The notes beneath the pieces are model-generated. The model did not search any database and was not told where the DNA came from. It worked only from the letters and a program-made list of their open reading frames with translations. Made by a program: the position numbers and the translations under genes. Shown in pieces: positions 54,614 through 63,638 of a DNA stretch of 64,000 nt (within the stretch, counting starts at the first letter, position 1; every line of letters begins with the position of its first letter). Source of the DNA: DSNY01 sp040752195 (GTDB lineage Bacteria; Pseudomonadota; Gammaproteobacteria; Burkholderiales; Burkholderiaceae_F); contig JBFMFC010000007.1 in assembly GCA_040752195.1 (NCBI GenBank), positions 30,107-94,106 on the forward strand, written 5' to 3'.

Positions 54614-57331
54614 TTGATCCGTTCGCTTCGCCTGTTCGTCCTCGCGTTCTTCACCGCGCTCGCGCTGCTGCCGGCGCACGCCCAACTCAGGCTGCCCCCC
54701 GGCGTGCAGCGTGTCACGGCGGTCGAGGGCATTACCGAGTACCGGCTCGCCAATGGGCTGCGGGTGCTGCTTTACCCCGATGCGTCGAAGCCGACCGCGA
54801 CCGTCAACGTGACCTACCTGGTCGGCTCGCGCCACGAGAACTACGGCGAAACCGGCATGGCGCACCTGCTCGAGCACCTGATCTTCAAGGGCTCGAAGCA
54901 CTTTCCGAATCCGGACAAGGAATTCTCCCGTCGCGGGTTCCGCAACAACGGAACGACCTGGTTCGACCGCACCAACTACTTCTCGACCTTCCAGGCGAGC
55001 GACGACAACCTGCGCTGGGCGCTCGCGTGGAGCGCCGACGCGATGGTCAACTCGTTCATCGCGAAGAAGGATCTCGACTCCGAGATGACGGTCGTCCGCA
55101 ACGAGTTCGAGATGGGCGAAAACAGCCCATCGCGCGTGCTGCTGCAACGGTCGCTGTCGGTGATGTTCGACTGGCACAACTACGGCAACCCGACGATCGG
55201 CAACCGCAGCGACATCGAGAACGTCCGCATCGAGAACCTGCAGGCTTTCTACCGAACGTACTATCAGCCCGACAACGCGGTGCTGACGGTCGCCGGCAAG
55301 TTCGACGAGAGCAAAACGCTCGGCTGGATCGCCGAGACCTTCGGCCGGACTCCGAAGCCCAAGCGCAAGCTGCCGATGCTATGGACGGTCGAACCGACAC
55401 AGGACGGCGAACGCAGCTTCGTGGTGCGACGGCAGGGCGACATCCAGATCGTGCTGCTGTCGTACAAGATCCCTGCGGCGCTGCACCCGGACGTCGATGC
55501 GCTCGGGGTCGCGAGCGAAATCCTCGGCAACACGCCGAACGGCCGCCTGCACAAGGAACTCGTCGACAAGGGGCTGGCCGCGCAGGTGTTCTCGTATCTG
55601 TTTCCGACGCACGACCCCGGCGTCGTGATGTTCGGCGCGGTCGTCAAGAAAGGCGACCCGGTCGAACGCGCGCGCGAGCGGCTGATCGAAGTCGTCGAAA
55701 CGACCTTCGCGGTGCAGGCCGCCACAGACGCGGAGCTGCAGCGCGTGCGGCGCGACGGCGAGACGACCTTCGACCGGACCCTGTCGAGTCCCGAAGAGTT
55801 CGGCGTGGCATTGTCCGAGTACATCGCGCTGGGAGACTGGCGGCTGTTCTTCCTCGCGCGCGACCGGCTGCAGGAGGTCCAGTCGGCCGACGTCGGAGCG
55901 GTCGCGCAGAAGTACTTCCGTCGCGACAACCGCACGGTCGGCACCTTCATTCCGGAAGACCAGCCGCAGCGCGCGGAGATCCCGCGGGCGCCGACCGCGG
56001 CCGAGCGGCTCGCGGGCTTCAAGCCGCGCACGGCCGCCGCGGCCGGCGAGGCCTTCGACCCGTCGCAGGAGAACATCGACCGCCGCACTCGCCGTGTTGC
56101 GATCGGCGACCTGAAGCTCGCGCTGCTGCCCAAGAAGACGCGCGGTGAAACGGTCGACGCGGTGCTCGTCTTCCGCTGGGGTGACGAAAAGAGCCTGTTC
56201 GGCAAGTCGATCGTCGCGCAGATGACCGAGGCGATGGTCGCGCGCGGCACGAGCAGGCTGACGCGCCGGCAGATCGCCGACGAGATGACCCGGCTCAGGA
56301 TGACCGGCTCGCTGCGCCAGTTCCAGACCGACCGCACACACCTGGCCGAGGCGCTGCGTCTCGTGGCGCACGTGTTGCGCGACGCGAACTTCCCGGAGGC
56401 GGAGTTCGAGACGCTGAAGCGCGAGACGCTGACCGGCCTGCAGGCCCAGCTCAACGACCCGGCCGCGCGCTCGCGCGATGCGCTGCTCGCGCACTTCAAC
56501 ACCTATCCGGCGGGCGATCCGCGCTACTACGTGCCGCTGGCGGAGCGCATCGACGCGGTCAGCAAGCTCACGCTCGACGACGTCAGGCGCTTCCACGCCG
56601 AGTTCTGGGGCACCGCGCGCGGCGAGATCGCGATCGTCGGCGACTTCGACGACAAGGCGATCGAGGCGCTGATCCGCGAGACCTTTGCGACATGGCGTTC
56701 GCCCGCGCCTTACGCGCCGATCCTGTCCGAGCCGCGCGAGGTCAAGCCGGCGCGCATCGTCGTCGACACGCCCGACAAGGAAAACGCTTTTTACCGCGCG
56801 CGCATCAACGTGGCGCTGCGCGACGACGACGCGGACTATCCGGCCCTGCTGCTCGCCAACTACATCTTCGGCGGCGGCTCCGGGCTGTCCAATCGCCTCG
56901 TCGACCGCGTGCGCCAACGCGACGGCATCTCGTACGGCGCCGGTTCGGCGCTGCTCGTCAACAGCCGCGATCGCGCCGGCGCCTGGCAGATCGCCGGCCT
57001 GGTCGCGCCGCAGAATGCCGCGCGCTTCGAGCAAGCCGTTCGCGAAGAGATCGAGCGCATGCTGAAGGACGGCTTCACGGCGAAGGAGATCGATGACGCG
57101 AAGAACGGGTTGCTGCAGGAGCGGCTGCTGAACCGTTCGCAGGACGGCGTCGTCGCGCAGGCCTGGGTCGGGTTCCTCGAGGTCGACCGCACGTTCGCCT
57201 TTTCGAAACAGCTGGAAGACCGGGTGCGCACGCTGACGCCGGCCGAGGTCATTGCCGCGGTGCGGCGTCACATCGATCCGGCCGGGCTGACCGTGGTGGT
57301 CGCCGGCGACTCCAAGAAAGGGGTCAAATAG
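54614..57331 (+). CDS. Periplasmic M16-family zinc metallopeptidase (two-domain)
   Basis: A 905-residue protein with a signal peptide (LFVLAFFTALALLPAHAQ, cleaved near residue 23). The inverted zinc motif HLLEH is at residues 84-88, and the third ligand is probably in EMTVVRNEFEMGE. The second M16 half (from about residue 490) lacks the motif, as usual for the inactive partner domain. The start is a TTG with GGAGG six bases upstream; the longer upstream frame lies in the hydrolase gene. Function is peptide turnover; the target is unknown. Confidence 0.9.
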   Translation: MIRSLRLFVLAFFTALALLPAHAQLRLPPGVQRVTAVEGITEYRLANGLRVLLYPDASKPTATVNVTYLVGSRHENYGETGMAHLLEHLIFKGSKHFPNPDKEFSRRGFRNNGTTWFDRTNYFSTFQASDDNLRWALAWSADAMVNSFIAKKDLDSEMTVVRNEFEMGENSPSRVLLQRSLSVMFDWHNYGNPTIGNRSDIENVRIENLQAFYRTYYQPDNAVLTVAGKFDESKTLGWIAETFGRTPKPKRKLPMLWTVEPTQDGERSFVVRRQGDIQIVLLSYKIPAALHPDVDALGVASEILGNTPNGRLHKELVDKGLAAQVFSYLFPTHDPGVVMFGAVVKKGDPVERARERLIEVVETTFAVQAATDAELQRVRRDGETTFDRTLSSPEEFGVALSEYIALGDWRLFFLARDRLQEVQSADVGAVAQKYFRRDNRTVGTFIPEDQPQRAEIPRAPTAAERLAGFKPRTAAAAGEAFDPSQENIDRRTRRVAIGDLKLALLPKKTRGETVDAVLVFRWGDEKSLFGKSIVAQMTEAMVARGTSRLTRRQIADEMTRLRMTGSLRQFQTDRTHLAEALRLVAHVLRDANFPEAEFETLKRETLTGLQAQLNDPAARSRDALLAHFNTYPAGDPRYYVPLAERIDAVSKLTLDDVRRFHAEFWGTARGEIAIVGDFDDKAIEALIRETFATWRSPAPYAPILSEPREVKPARIVVDTPDKENAFYRARINVALRDDDADYPALLLANYIFGGGSGLSNRLVDRVRQRDGISYGAGSALLVNSRDRAGAWQIAGLVAPQNAARFEQAVREEIERMLKDGFTAKEIDDAKNGLLQERLLNRSQDGVVAQAWVGFLEVDRTFAFSKQLEDRVRTLTPAEVIAAVRRHIDPAGLTVVVAGDSKKGVK

Positions 57332-57793
57332 GTGGCTTACGCGGACTACCGCCATCGCATCGACCTGCGCGTGCGCTGGGCCGAGGTCGACATGCAGGGT
57401 GTCGTCTTCAACGGTCACTATCTGACGTACTGCGACGTTTGCCTGACCGAGTACTGGCGCGCGATCGGGCTGCGGTACCCGCAGGATCTGGTCGCGCACG
57501 GAGCCGATACCTTCGCTCGCAAGATCACCATCGAGTACCACGCGCCGGCCGTGTACGACGACGTGTTGGAGATCTGCGGCCGCGCGTCGCACATCGGGCG
57601 CAGCAGCCTGCGCTTCACGATCGAGATGTTCCGCAAGGGCGCGACCGACGCGGCGCTGATCGGCGCCGAGCTCGTCTATGTCAACGCCGATCCGGTCAGC
57701 AGGAAGTCGCAGCCCTGGCCCGATCGGATCCGCGAGCTGATGCGCCGCTACGAGCGCATCGCGCCGGAGGAAGCCGCGCATGGCGCGCGCTGA
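57332..57793 (+). CDS. YbgC/FcbC-type acyl-CoA thioesterase
   Basis: A 153-residue hotdog thioesterase of the 4-hydroxybenzoyl-CoA type. The active-site region is RWAEVDMQGVVFNGHYLTYCD, where the Asp is the likely catalytic residue; Asn-Gly replaces the usual HANY pattern. The GTG start immediately follows the protease stop and has AAAGGGG eight bases upstream. It overlaps the GNAT gene by 14 bases. The substrate could be short acyl-CoAs. Confidence 0.88.
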   Translation: MAYADYRHRIDLRVRWAEVDMQGVVFNGHYLTYCDVCLTEYWRAIGLRYPQDLVAHGADTFARKITIEYHAPAVYDDVLEICGRASHIGRSSLRFTIEMFRKGATDAALIGAELVYVNADPVSRKSQPWPDRIRELMRRYERIAPEEAAHGAR

Positions 57794-58211
57794 GGTGAGG
57801 ATCGAGCTCGGTGCCTGGAAGGAGCTGGCGCGCGAGGCGACACCGATCCGGCATGCGGTGTTCGTCGCGGAGCAGGGCGTTCCGGTCGAGATCGAGCTCG
57901 ACGAGTGGGACGCGGTTTCGCTGCACGCGATCGCGCGCGACAGCGAGGGCCGTGCGATCGGCACCGGCCGGCTGCTGCCCGACGGCCACATCGGCCGCAT
58001 GGCGGTGCTGAAGGGCGCTCGCGGCGGCGGCGCGGGTACGTCGATCCTGCTGGCGCTGATGGACGCCGCGCGCCAGCGCGGGCATCGCGAGGTCGTCCTC
58101 AACGCACAGACGCACGCCGCGCCGTTTTACCGGCGGCTCGGCTTCGTCGAAGAAGGCGACGTATTCGACGACGCCGGCATTCCGCACATCGCGATGCGAA
58201 GGGCGCTATAG
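57780..58211 (+). CDS. GNAT-family N-acetyltransferase (ElaA-like)
   Basis: A 143-residue GNAT protein. It has IRHAVFVAEQGVPVEIELDEWD near the N-terminus, as in ElaA/YjcF-type members, read here as two neighbouring motifs. The acetyl-CoA binding segment is RMAVLKGARGGGAGTSIL, and FYRRLGFVEEGDVFDDAGIPH lies near the end. The ATG at 57780 has GGAGG nine bases upstream inside the thioesterase gene. It is convergent with the NRDE gene, 17 bp away. Substrate unknown. Confidence 0.87.
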   Translation: MARAEVRIELGAWKELAREATPIRHAVFVAEQGVPVEIELDEWDAVSLHAIARDSEGRAIGTGRLLPDGHIGRMAVLKGARGGGAGTSILLALMDAARQRGHREVVLNAQTHAAPFYRRLGFVEEGDVFDDAGIPHIAMRRAL

Positions 58212-58228
58212 GCGCGGCGCGACCGTGA

Positions 58229-59071
58229 TCAGACGTCGTCGGCGCGCGTGCGCAGGCGCGAGATCAACCCCTCGGCGGCGCCGATGACGAACTCGTAGCG
58301 CCGGTCGGTATGGCGCTCCGGGTCTTCGCTGTCGAACGTGCGTTCGACAAAACCGACCAGCCCGTCGCTGCGCACCGTGATGACGGTGGTCGTGCGCGTG
58401 CCGTAACCGTTGGCGCGGATCTGGATCGCCGACAGCACGCGCTCCCATTCGAGCGGCACGCCCGTCGACGGCAGGGCGCGATCGGGGGCGAGCGCGCGAT
58501 CGGCCATCAGCGCCAGCAGCGCGTCGGCGTCGACGCGACTGGCGAGCTGGCAGGCAAAGCGGCCGACCGCACGCGTGACCTTGGGCCAGGGCGTGTCGAG
58601 GAAAGCATTCGACAGCCCGTAGATGCCCGGGTCGAGCTGACGCGGCGGCTCGCCGAGTCGGTTGCTGTGATAGTGCAGCTCGGGTCCGCGTCCGCGCCCG
58701 GGCGCGCCGAGCGCTTCGCCGACCAGCAGATTGAATCCGTTGTAGACGTGCGATCGCGCGGCAAGGTTCTGCAGCCACGGACCGAGCGGGGCTCCGGACT
58801 GCAGGGCGGACACGACCAGCGCGCCGCGCGTCGGCGCATGCGGGTTGCGTTCGCTCGGCGCGCGCACGTTCGTCAGCAACGCGAAGCGGCCGCGCCGGTT
58901 GATGCCGAGCCAGGTCCCGCCGGCCTCCTCGTCGCGCCCCGCGAGCAGCGACACGGCCTGTCCCCACCAGGCCGCCGGCCGGGTGGCACGCGTGTAGAAC
59001 TCGTCGCGATTGGCCGCCACGACGAGCGGATAGTCGGGGTGCGACTGCCAGGCGATCAGAGCGAGGCACAT
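58229..59071 (-). CDS. NRDE family protein (TANGO2-like)
   Basis: A 280-residue protein named for the motif it carries: AANRDEFYTRATRPAAWW at about residues 18-35. The start MCLALIAW puts a cysteine at position 2, as in Ntn-like TANGO2 homologues. The family has been linked to haem and lipid handling in eukaryotes; the bacterial role is not settled. Its ATG shares a base with the stop of the DUF4936 gene (TGATG), so the two are co-translated. Confidence 0.9.
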   Translation of the reverse strand: MCLALIAWQSHPDYPLVVAANRDEFYTRATRPAAWWGQAVSLLAGRDEEAGGTWLGINRRGRFALLTNVRAPSERNPHAPTRGALVVSALQSGAPLGPWLQNLAARSHVYNGFNLLVGEALGAPGRGRGPELHYHSNRLGEPPRQLDPGIYGLSNAFLDTPWPKVTRAVGRFACQLASRVDADALLALMADRALAPDRALPSTGVPLEWERVLSAIQIRANGYGTRTTTVITVRSDGLVGFVERTFDSEDPERHTDRRYEFVIGAAEGLISRLRTRADDV

Positions 59072-59355
59072 CAGAGATCCCCGAAACGCTCGGTCCGGCG
59101 CGCCTGCAAGGCGGCGGCCGGCAGTTCGGCGCGTGCGAGCGCATCGCGCAGCGCGGCGTCGAAGGCGGCGGCGTCGTCGATGCGTTCGTACGTTTCCATC
59201 AGTGTGATCGGTTCGGCTTCGGTGCCGAGCTTGCGCAGCAGCCGTGCCTGCACGCCGGTGGCGGCCGCCACAGTGTCGATCATCTCACGCAGCCGGGGCA
59301 CGAGCGCAAGCGCTTCGCGCTGCGGCAGCTTGTAGTAGACGAACCAGTGCTCCAT
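59071..59355 (-). CDS. DUF4936 family protein
   Basis: A 94-residue cytosolic protein of a family I know mainly from betaproteobacteria. It starts MEHWFVYYKLP and has VQARLLRKLGTEAEPITLMETYE in the middle, read as two short motifs. It looks like a dimeric alpha-beta barrel of the antibiotic-monooxygenase kind. The longer frame up to 59418 overlaps ygfZ, so the ATG at 59355 is preferred. It lies between ygfZ and the NRDE gene in one transcript. Function unknown. Confidence 0.82.
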   Translation of the reverse strand: MEHWFVYYKLPQREALALVPRLREMIDTVAAATGVQARLLRKLGTEAEPITLMETYERIDDAAAFDAALRDALARAELPAAALQARRTERFGDL

Positions 59356-59371
59356 CGCAACGCCCAACCGG

Positions 59372-60382
59372 CTAGGCGGTCGGATCGAACAGTTCGTACG
59401 GCAGCGGCCGGACGGCAAGGACCGGCCCCGCGAGGCTACCCACGTGCAACACGCCGCCGCCGACTCTTTCGACCGGGCACTCGAACAGCAGATCCATGCC
59501 GCCGCCGGGCGCCGTCGCCGCCATCACGACGGTACCGACCGGCTGCGCCTGTCCATCCGCGTAGACATCCGCACCGGCCGTGGCGTGGCCGTCGACGTGC
59601 GCGATGCCCATGCGCCGACGCAGTTTGCCGAGATACTGGCTGCGCGCGACGACTTCCTGGCCCGGGTAACAGCCCTTCCTGAAATTCACGCCGCCCAGGA
59701 CTTCGAGGTTGATCATCTGCGGCACGAACTTCTCCTGCGTCGCGGCGAACACGTCGGGAACTCCGGCGTCGATCTGCGACCACCACCACGCAGCGCTGTC
59801 GATGCGCTGCGCCGCCTGCAATCGAGCGAGCCAGTCGGCGAGCTCGCGTGTCGGAACGAGCAGCACAAAGCGCTCGTCGACTCGCGGTGACGGCCGCAGT
59901 CGCGCGATGCGCGCCTCACCGATCGCGACCGAAGCGTCGACGGGTCGCGGCAATCCGCTCGCCTCCTGCAGCAGGCGCGCCGCCCCGCGGCCGATCAAGC
60001 CGAGCGCGGTCCACTCATCCGACGCGTCGGCGAGCGTCACCTTCGAGCGCAATACGAACATCGACAGCCGCTTGCGCACGGCGGGCAGGATCTCACGCGG
60101 CAGTTGCAGGTAGATCGAGTCCGTGCTGCGCCAGTTGGTGAACACCGCGAGCAGGCGCCCCTTGGCGTTGCAGTAGCCGTTGAGCTGCACCGCGTCGGGC
60201 GCGAGGTTCGCCACGTCATTGGTCAGTTGCGCGTGCAGGAACGACGCGGCGTCGGCGCCACTTGCCGCAATCACGCCGAACTCGTCGAGCAGCGCAAGCG
60301 ATGGCCCGGCGAGCGCGCGTTCGAGCGCCGCTGCATCGGCAGTCCAGGTGCCGCAAGCGGCGACGGCGGTGTCGTTCGGCAT
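59372..60382 (-). CDS. ygfZ: Folate-binding protein YgfZ (GcvT-like)
   Basis: A 336-residue folate-binding protein related to GcvT that supports repair or assembly of some iron-sulfur enzymes. The family motif KGCYPGQEVVAR, with its essential cysteine, is near residue 235-246. The N-terminal folate-binding domain has FLHAQLTNDVANL. The ATG at 60382 is chosen; the open frame to 60427 adds 15 unlikely residues. It is divergent from mltG over 89 bp. It heads a short operon with DUF4936 and NRDE genes. Confidence 0.93.
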   Translation of the reverse strand: MPNDTAVAACGTWTADAAALERALAGPSLALLDEFGVIAASGADAASFLHAQLTNDVANLAPDAVQLNGYCNAKGRLLAVFTNWRSTDSIYLQLPREILPAVRKRLSMFVLRSKVTLADASDEWTALGLIGRGAARLLQEASGLPRPVDASVAIGEARIARLRPSPRVDERFVLLVPTRELADWLARLQAAQRIDSAAWWWSQIDAGVPDVFAATQEKFVPQMINLEVLGGVNFRKGCYPGQEVVARSQYLGKLRRRMGIAHVDGHATAGADVYADGQAQPVGTVVMAATAPGGGMDLLFECPVERVGGGVLHVGSLAGPVLAVRPLPYELFDPTA

Positions 60383-60471
60383 GACGGTTCTCGGATGAAT
60401 GCGGGAGGGTCGAACGGAAAGCCGCAAGTATTATAGGAACGACATCGATCCGCCTTCGCACGGACCTCCGC

Positions 60472-61500
60472 TTGTTCGCTCGCCGCTCCCGCCAACGCAC
60501 CCTGCCTTGGGTGGCCGCCGCTCTGCTGATCGTCGCGCTGATCGCGGCGGGCGCGGCCACGCTGGCCTGGCGTTACTACGAGCGCTCGCTGCCGCTGGCC
60601 ACCGACCGCGTCGTCGTACGAATCGTGCCGGGGTCGTCGGCGCGCGCGATCGCACGCGCGCTTCAGGAGGCCGGCGTGCCGGTCAACGCCGACGCTTTCG
60701 TCGCGGTCGCGCGCGCCACGAAGGCGACCGAGTCGCTGCGCGCCGGCCGTTACGAGATCTCGCGCGGCATGAGCCTGCACCAGTTGATCGACAAACTGCG
60801 CCGCGGCGAGGTCCTGCGCGAACGCCTGACGGTCGTCGAAGGCTGGACCTACCGCGAGTTGCGCGCCGCGCTCGCGGCCAGCCCGGACCTGAAACAGGAA
60901 AGTGCGCTGATGAGCGACGCCGAACTGCTGCGGGCGATCGGCGCAGAGGAAAAGCATCCGGAGGGGCTGTTTGCGCCGGACACCTACGTCTTCGATCCGG
61001 GCTCGAGCGACCTCGACGTGCTGCGCCGCGCGTACCGCGCGCAGATCGCGATCCTTCAGAAAGCATGGCAGGGCAGGGCGCCGGGACTGCCGCTGAAGAC
61101 GCCTTACGAGGCGCTGATCCTGGCGTCGATCGTGGAGAAGGAGACCGGCCAAGGGGTAGAGCGCGCGCGCATCGCGGGCGTGTTCATCAACCGCCTGCGG
61201 CGCGGCATGCTGTTGCAGACCGATCCGACGGTCATCTACGGGCTGGGCGACAAGTTCGATGGCAATTTGCGCAAGCGCGACCTGCTCACGGACACGCCGT
61301 ACAACACCTATACGCGCGCCGGCCTGCCGCCGACGCCGATCGCGCTGCCCGGGCGAGCGGCGATCGAGGCGGCGCTGAATCCTGAACGGACCGCGGCCCT
61401 GTATTTCGTCGCACGCGGCGACGGCAGCTCGCACTTCTCCGAGACGCTCGCCGAGCACAATCGCGCAGTCGTCAAGTATCAGCTCGGCGGCGGCAAATGA
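60472..61500 (+). CDS. mltG: Endolytic murein transglycosylase MltG
   Basis: A 342-residue inner-membrane protein that cleaves nascent glycan strands. A transmembrane anchor (WVAAALLIVALIAAGAATLAW) is at residues 13-33. A LysM-like region follows, then the YceG catalytic domain with ILASIVEKETG; the EKET glutamates lie at 222-224. TDPTVIYGLGDKFDGNL and YNTYTRAGLPPTPI are signature blocks. The only plausible start is the TTG at 60472. Its stop overlaps the tmk ATG (ATGA). Confidence 0.93.
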   Translation: MFARRSRQRTLPWVAAALLIVALIAAGAATLAWRYYERSLPLATDRVVVRIVPGSSARAIARALQEAGVPVNADAFVAVARATKATESLRAGRYEISRGMSLHQLIDKLRRGEVLRERLTVVEGWTYRELRAALAASPDLKQESALMSDAELLRAIGAEEKHPEGLFAPDTYVFDPGSSDLDVLRRAYRAQIAILQKAWQGRAPGLPLKTPYEALILASIVEKETGQGVERARIAGVFINRLRRGMLLQTDPTVIYGLGDKFDGNLRKRDLLTDTPYNTYTRAGLPPTPIALPGRAAIEAALNPERTAALYFVARGDGSSHFSETLAEHNRAVVKYQLGGGK

Positions 61501-62111
61501 CCGAACGCCCACGCTTCATCACGTTCGAGGGGATCGACGGTGCGGGCAAGAGCACGCAGATCGACTTCGTTGCCGCCCGGCTTCGCGAGCGCGGCGTCGA
61601 TGTCGTCGTCACGCGCGAACCAGGGGGCACGGCGATCGGCGAAGCGCTGCGCGAGCTGGTGTTGCGGCGGCCGATGTCGGCGCGCACCGAAACGCTGCTC
61701 GTCTTCGCCGCGCGCGCGCAGCATCTCGATGAGCTGATCCTGCCGGCGCTGGCTGCCGGGCGCTGGGTCGTGTGCGACCGGTTTACCGATGCCACCTATG
61801 CGTACCAGTCGGGCGGGCGCGGCGTGCCTGAGACGGCGATCGAAGCCCTCGAACGCTGGGTCCATCCGGACCTGCAGCCCGATCTGACTTTCCTGTTCGA
61901 CGTGCCGCCCGAAGTGGCCGCGCAGCGCTTGTCCGCGGCGCGCGCGGCCGATCGGTTCGAGGCGGAACAGCTCGATTTTTTCGCACGCGTGCGGGCGACC
62001 TATCTGGAGCGCGCACGGCGCTTTCCGGCGCGCTTCGTCGTGCTCGACGGGACGCAGCCGCCCGAGGTGGTCCGTGCGCGGCTGGTCGACGCACTCGACC
62101 GATGGCGCTGA
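61497..62111 (+). CDS. tmk: Thymidylate kinase
   Basis: A 204-residue kinase that phosphorylates dTMP. The P-loop is FEGIDGAGKST (Lys18). The DRFTDATYAYQSGGRG block contains the DR motif, and the lid segment is near DRFEAEQLDFF. Length and motifs fit proteobacterial Tmk. It overlaps mltG by four bases and holB by ten. Confidence 0.96.
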   Translation: MTERPRFITFEGIDGAGKSTQIDFVAARLRERGVDVVVTREPGGTAIGEALRELVLRRPMSARTETLLVFAARAQHLDELILPALAAGRWVVCDRFTDATYAYQSGGRGVPETAIEALERWVHPDLQPDLTFLFDVPPEVAAQRLSAARAADRFEAEQLDFFARVRATYLERARRFPARFVVLDGTQPPEVVRARLVDALDRWR

Positions 62112-63214
62112 TGCGTCGACTGCCGTGGCACGGCGCGGCATGGTCCGCGCTGCGCTCGCTGCATGCGCGGGACGTGCATGCCATCCTGTTGTATGGCGGA
62201 GCCGGCATCGGCAAGAAGAGCCTCGCGCTCGACTTTGCGCAGTCGCTGCTGTGCGAGTCGCCCACCGCAGCCGGCGAAGCGTGCGGCACGTGCCGCGGCT
62301 GCACTCTCGCGCTGTCGGGAAACCACCCGGATTTGAGGGTCGTCGTTCCCGACGCCATGGCTGAACTGCGCGGCCCCGCGGTGGCGGCTGACGACGTGAC
62401 CGAGGCATCGTCCGAAGCGGACGACGCCGTCGCGGGCCCGCCGAGCGAAGGGCGCGAGAGCGGAAAGAAGGCGAGCCGCGAGATCCGCATCGAGCAGGTG
62501 CGTGAACTGGCGGACTTCTTCGGCATTTCGACACACCGCGGCGGCGCTCGGGTCGTCGTGCTCGCGCCCGCGGAGTCGCTCAACCAGGCATCCGCGAACG
62601 CGCTGCTGAAGATGCTCGAAGAACCGCCCCCGGCGACGCGCTTCGTGCTGGTCAGCGACTTGCTCGACGAGGTCCTGCCGACGATTCGATCGCGTTGCAT
62701 CCTGCAGCGTGTTGCGGTCCCCGACCGCACGGTCGCCCTGCAGTGGCTGCGCGAGCAGGGTATCGACGATCCGGAGGAACGGCTCGCAGCCGCCGGTGGC
62801 GCACCCTTGGCCGCGTTGGCGGACGCCGAGCAGCAGCTCGACGATTCCACGCGCTCGGGACTGCTCGCGCTGCTCTCACAGGGGGCGGCGCTGTCCGCGG
62901 GCGAAGTCGCCGCAGGCGTTCCGCGATCGCCGCCGCTGTCGGCGGCGATCACGCTGTTTCAACGCTGGGGCTGGGACTTATTGGCGTATCGAGCGGCGGA
63001 GCACGTCCGGTATCATCCGCGGCACAAGGCGTTGATTGCGCGCATCGCGAAGGCGTCGACGACCGAAGCGCTGCTCGGGTGGCTGCGATCGCTCGGGTCG
63101 ATGCAGGCCACGAGCGATCATCCGCTAAATGCAAGACTGGCCGTCGAGGCTGCGCTGTTGTCATACGTCGAGGCGCTGAGAGGTCCGCAGAGTCGCACCC
63201 CGCGCGAAGGTTAG
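62102..63214 (+). CDS. holB: DNA polymerase III subunit delta-prime
   Basis: A 370-residue clamp-loader subunit. The degenerate P-loop GGAGIGKKSLALDFAQ is at about residues 32-47, and zinc-site cysteines are in CGTCRGCTLA with an upstream LLCESP. The sensor/SRC region reads PAESLNQASANALLKMLEEPP. A charged insert of about 40 residues (97-140) follows the zinc site and may be a flexible linker. The ATG at 62102 is used; one at 62111, overlapping the tmk stop as TGATG, is equally possible. Confidence 0.92.
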   Translation: MALMRRLPWHGAAWSALRSLHARDVHAILLYGGAGIGKKSLALDFAQSLLCESPTAAGEACGTCRGCTLALSGNHPDLRVVVPDAMAELRGPAVAADDVTEASSEADDAVAGPPSEGRESGKKASREIRIEQVRELADFFGISTHRGGARVVVLAPAESLNQASANALLKMLEEPPPATRFVLVSDLLDEVLPTIRSRCILQRVAVPDRTVALQWLREQGIDDPEERLAAAGGAPLAALADAEQQLDDSTRSGLLALLSQGAALSAGEVAAGVPRSPPLSAAITLFQRWGWDLLAYRAAEHVRYHPRHKALIARIAKASTTEALLGWLRSLGSMQATSDHPLNARLAVEAALLSYVEALRGPQSRTPREG

Positions 63215-63217
63215 GGC

Positions 63218-63628
63218 ATGAACGATTCACCAATCACGCGATTCGCAGGCGCCGCCGGGCCGACGGTGTCGCCGGTTCAGCCCGCCAGCGCCGGCCGTCC
63301 GGCGGTGCTGTCGCTTTCGATCAAGGAGAAGGCCGCCCTGTATGCGGCCTACATGCCTTACCTGAAAAATGGCGGCATCTTCGTTCCGACGAGTCGCGCC
63401 TATCAATTGGGCGACGAGGTCTACCTCATCCTCACGCTGATGGACGACCCGACCAAGTTGCCGGTCGCGGGCAAGGTCGTCTGGATCAGCCCCGCCGGCG
63501 GCGGCAGCCGACAGCCCGGCATCGGCGTTCACTTTCCGGGCGACGAGGCGGGCATGAACGCCCGCAAGCGCATCGAAGACCTGCTGGGGTCCGCGCTCAA
63601 GTCGGCGCGGCCGACCCACACGATCTGA
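63218..63628 (+). CDS. PilZ domain protein (type IV pilus type)
   Basis: A 136-residue PilZ protein. The core GGIFVPTSRAYQLGDEVYLILTLMD and GKVVWISPAG, read as separate motifs, match PilZ of the type IV pilus group. The RxxxR and DxSxxG c-di-GMP-binding pattern is not clear, as expected for this group, which binds the PilB ATPase and FimX instead. It lies three bases after holB and ahead of tatD, the usual place of pilZ in proteobacteria. Confidence 0.9.
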   Translation: MNDSPITRFAGAAGPTVSPVQPASAGRPAVLSLSIKEKAALYAAYMPYLKNGGIFVPTSRAYQLGDEVYLILTLMDDPTKLPVAGKVVWISPAGGGSRQPGIGVHFPGDEAGMNARKRIEDLLGSALKSARPTHTI

Positions 63629-63638
63629 GTCGACGCAC

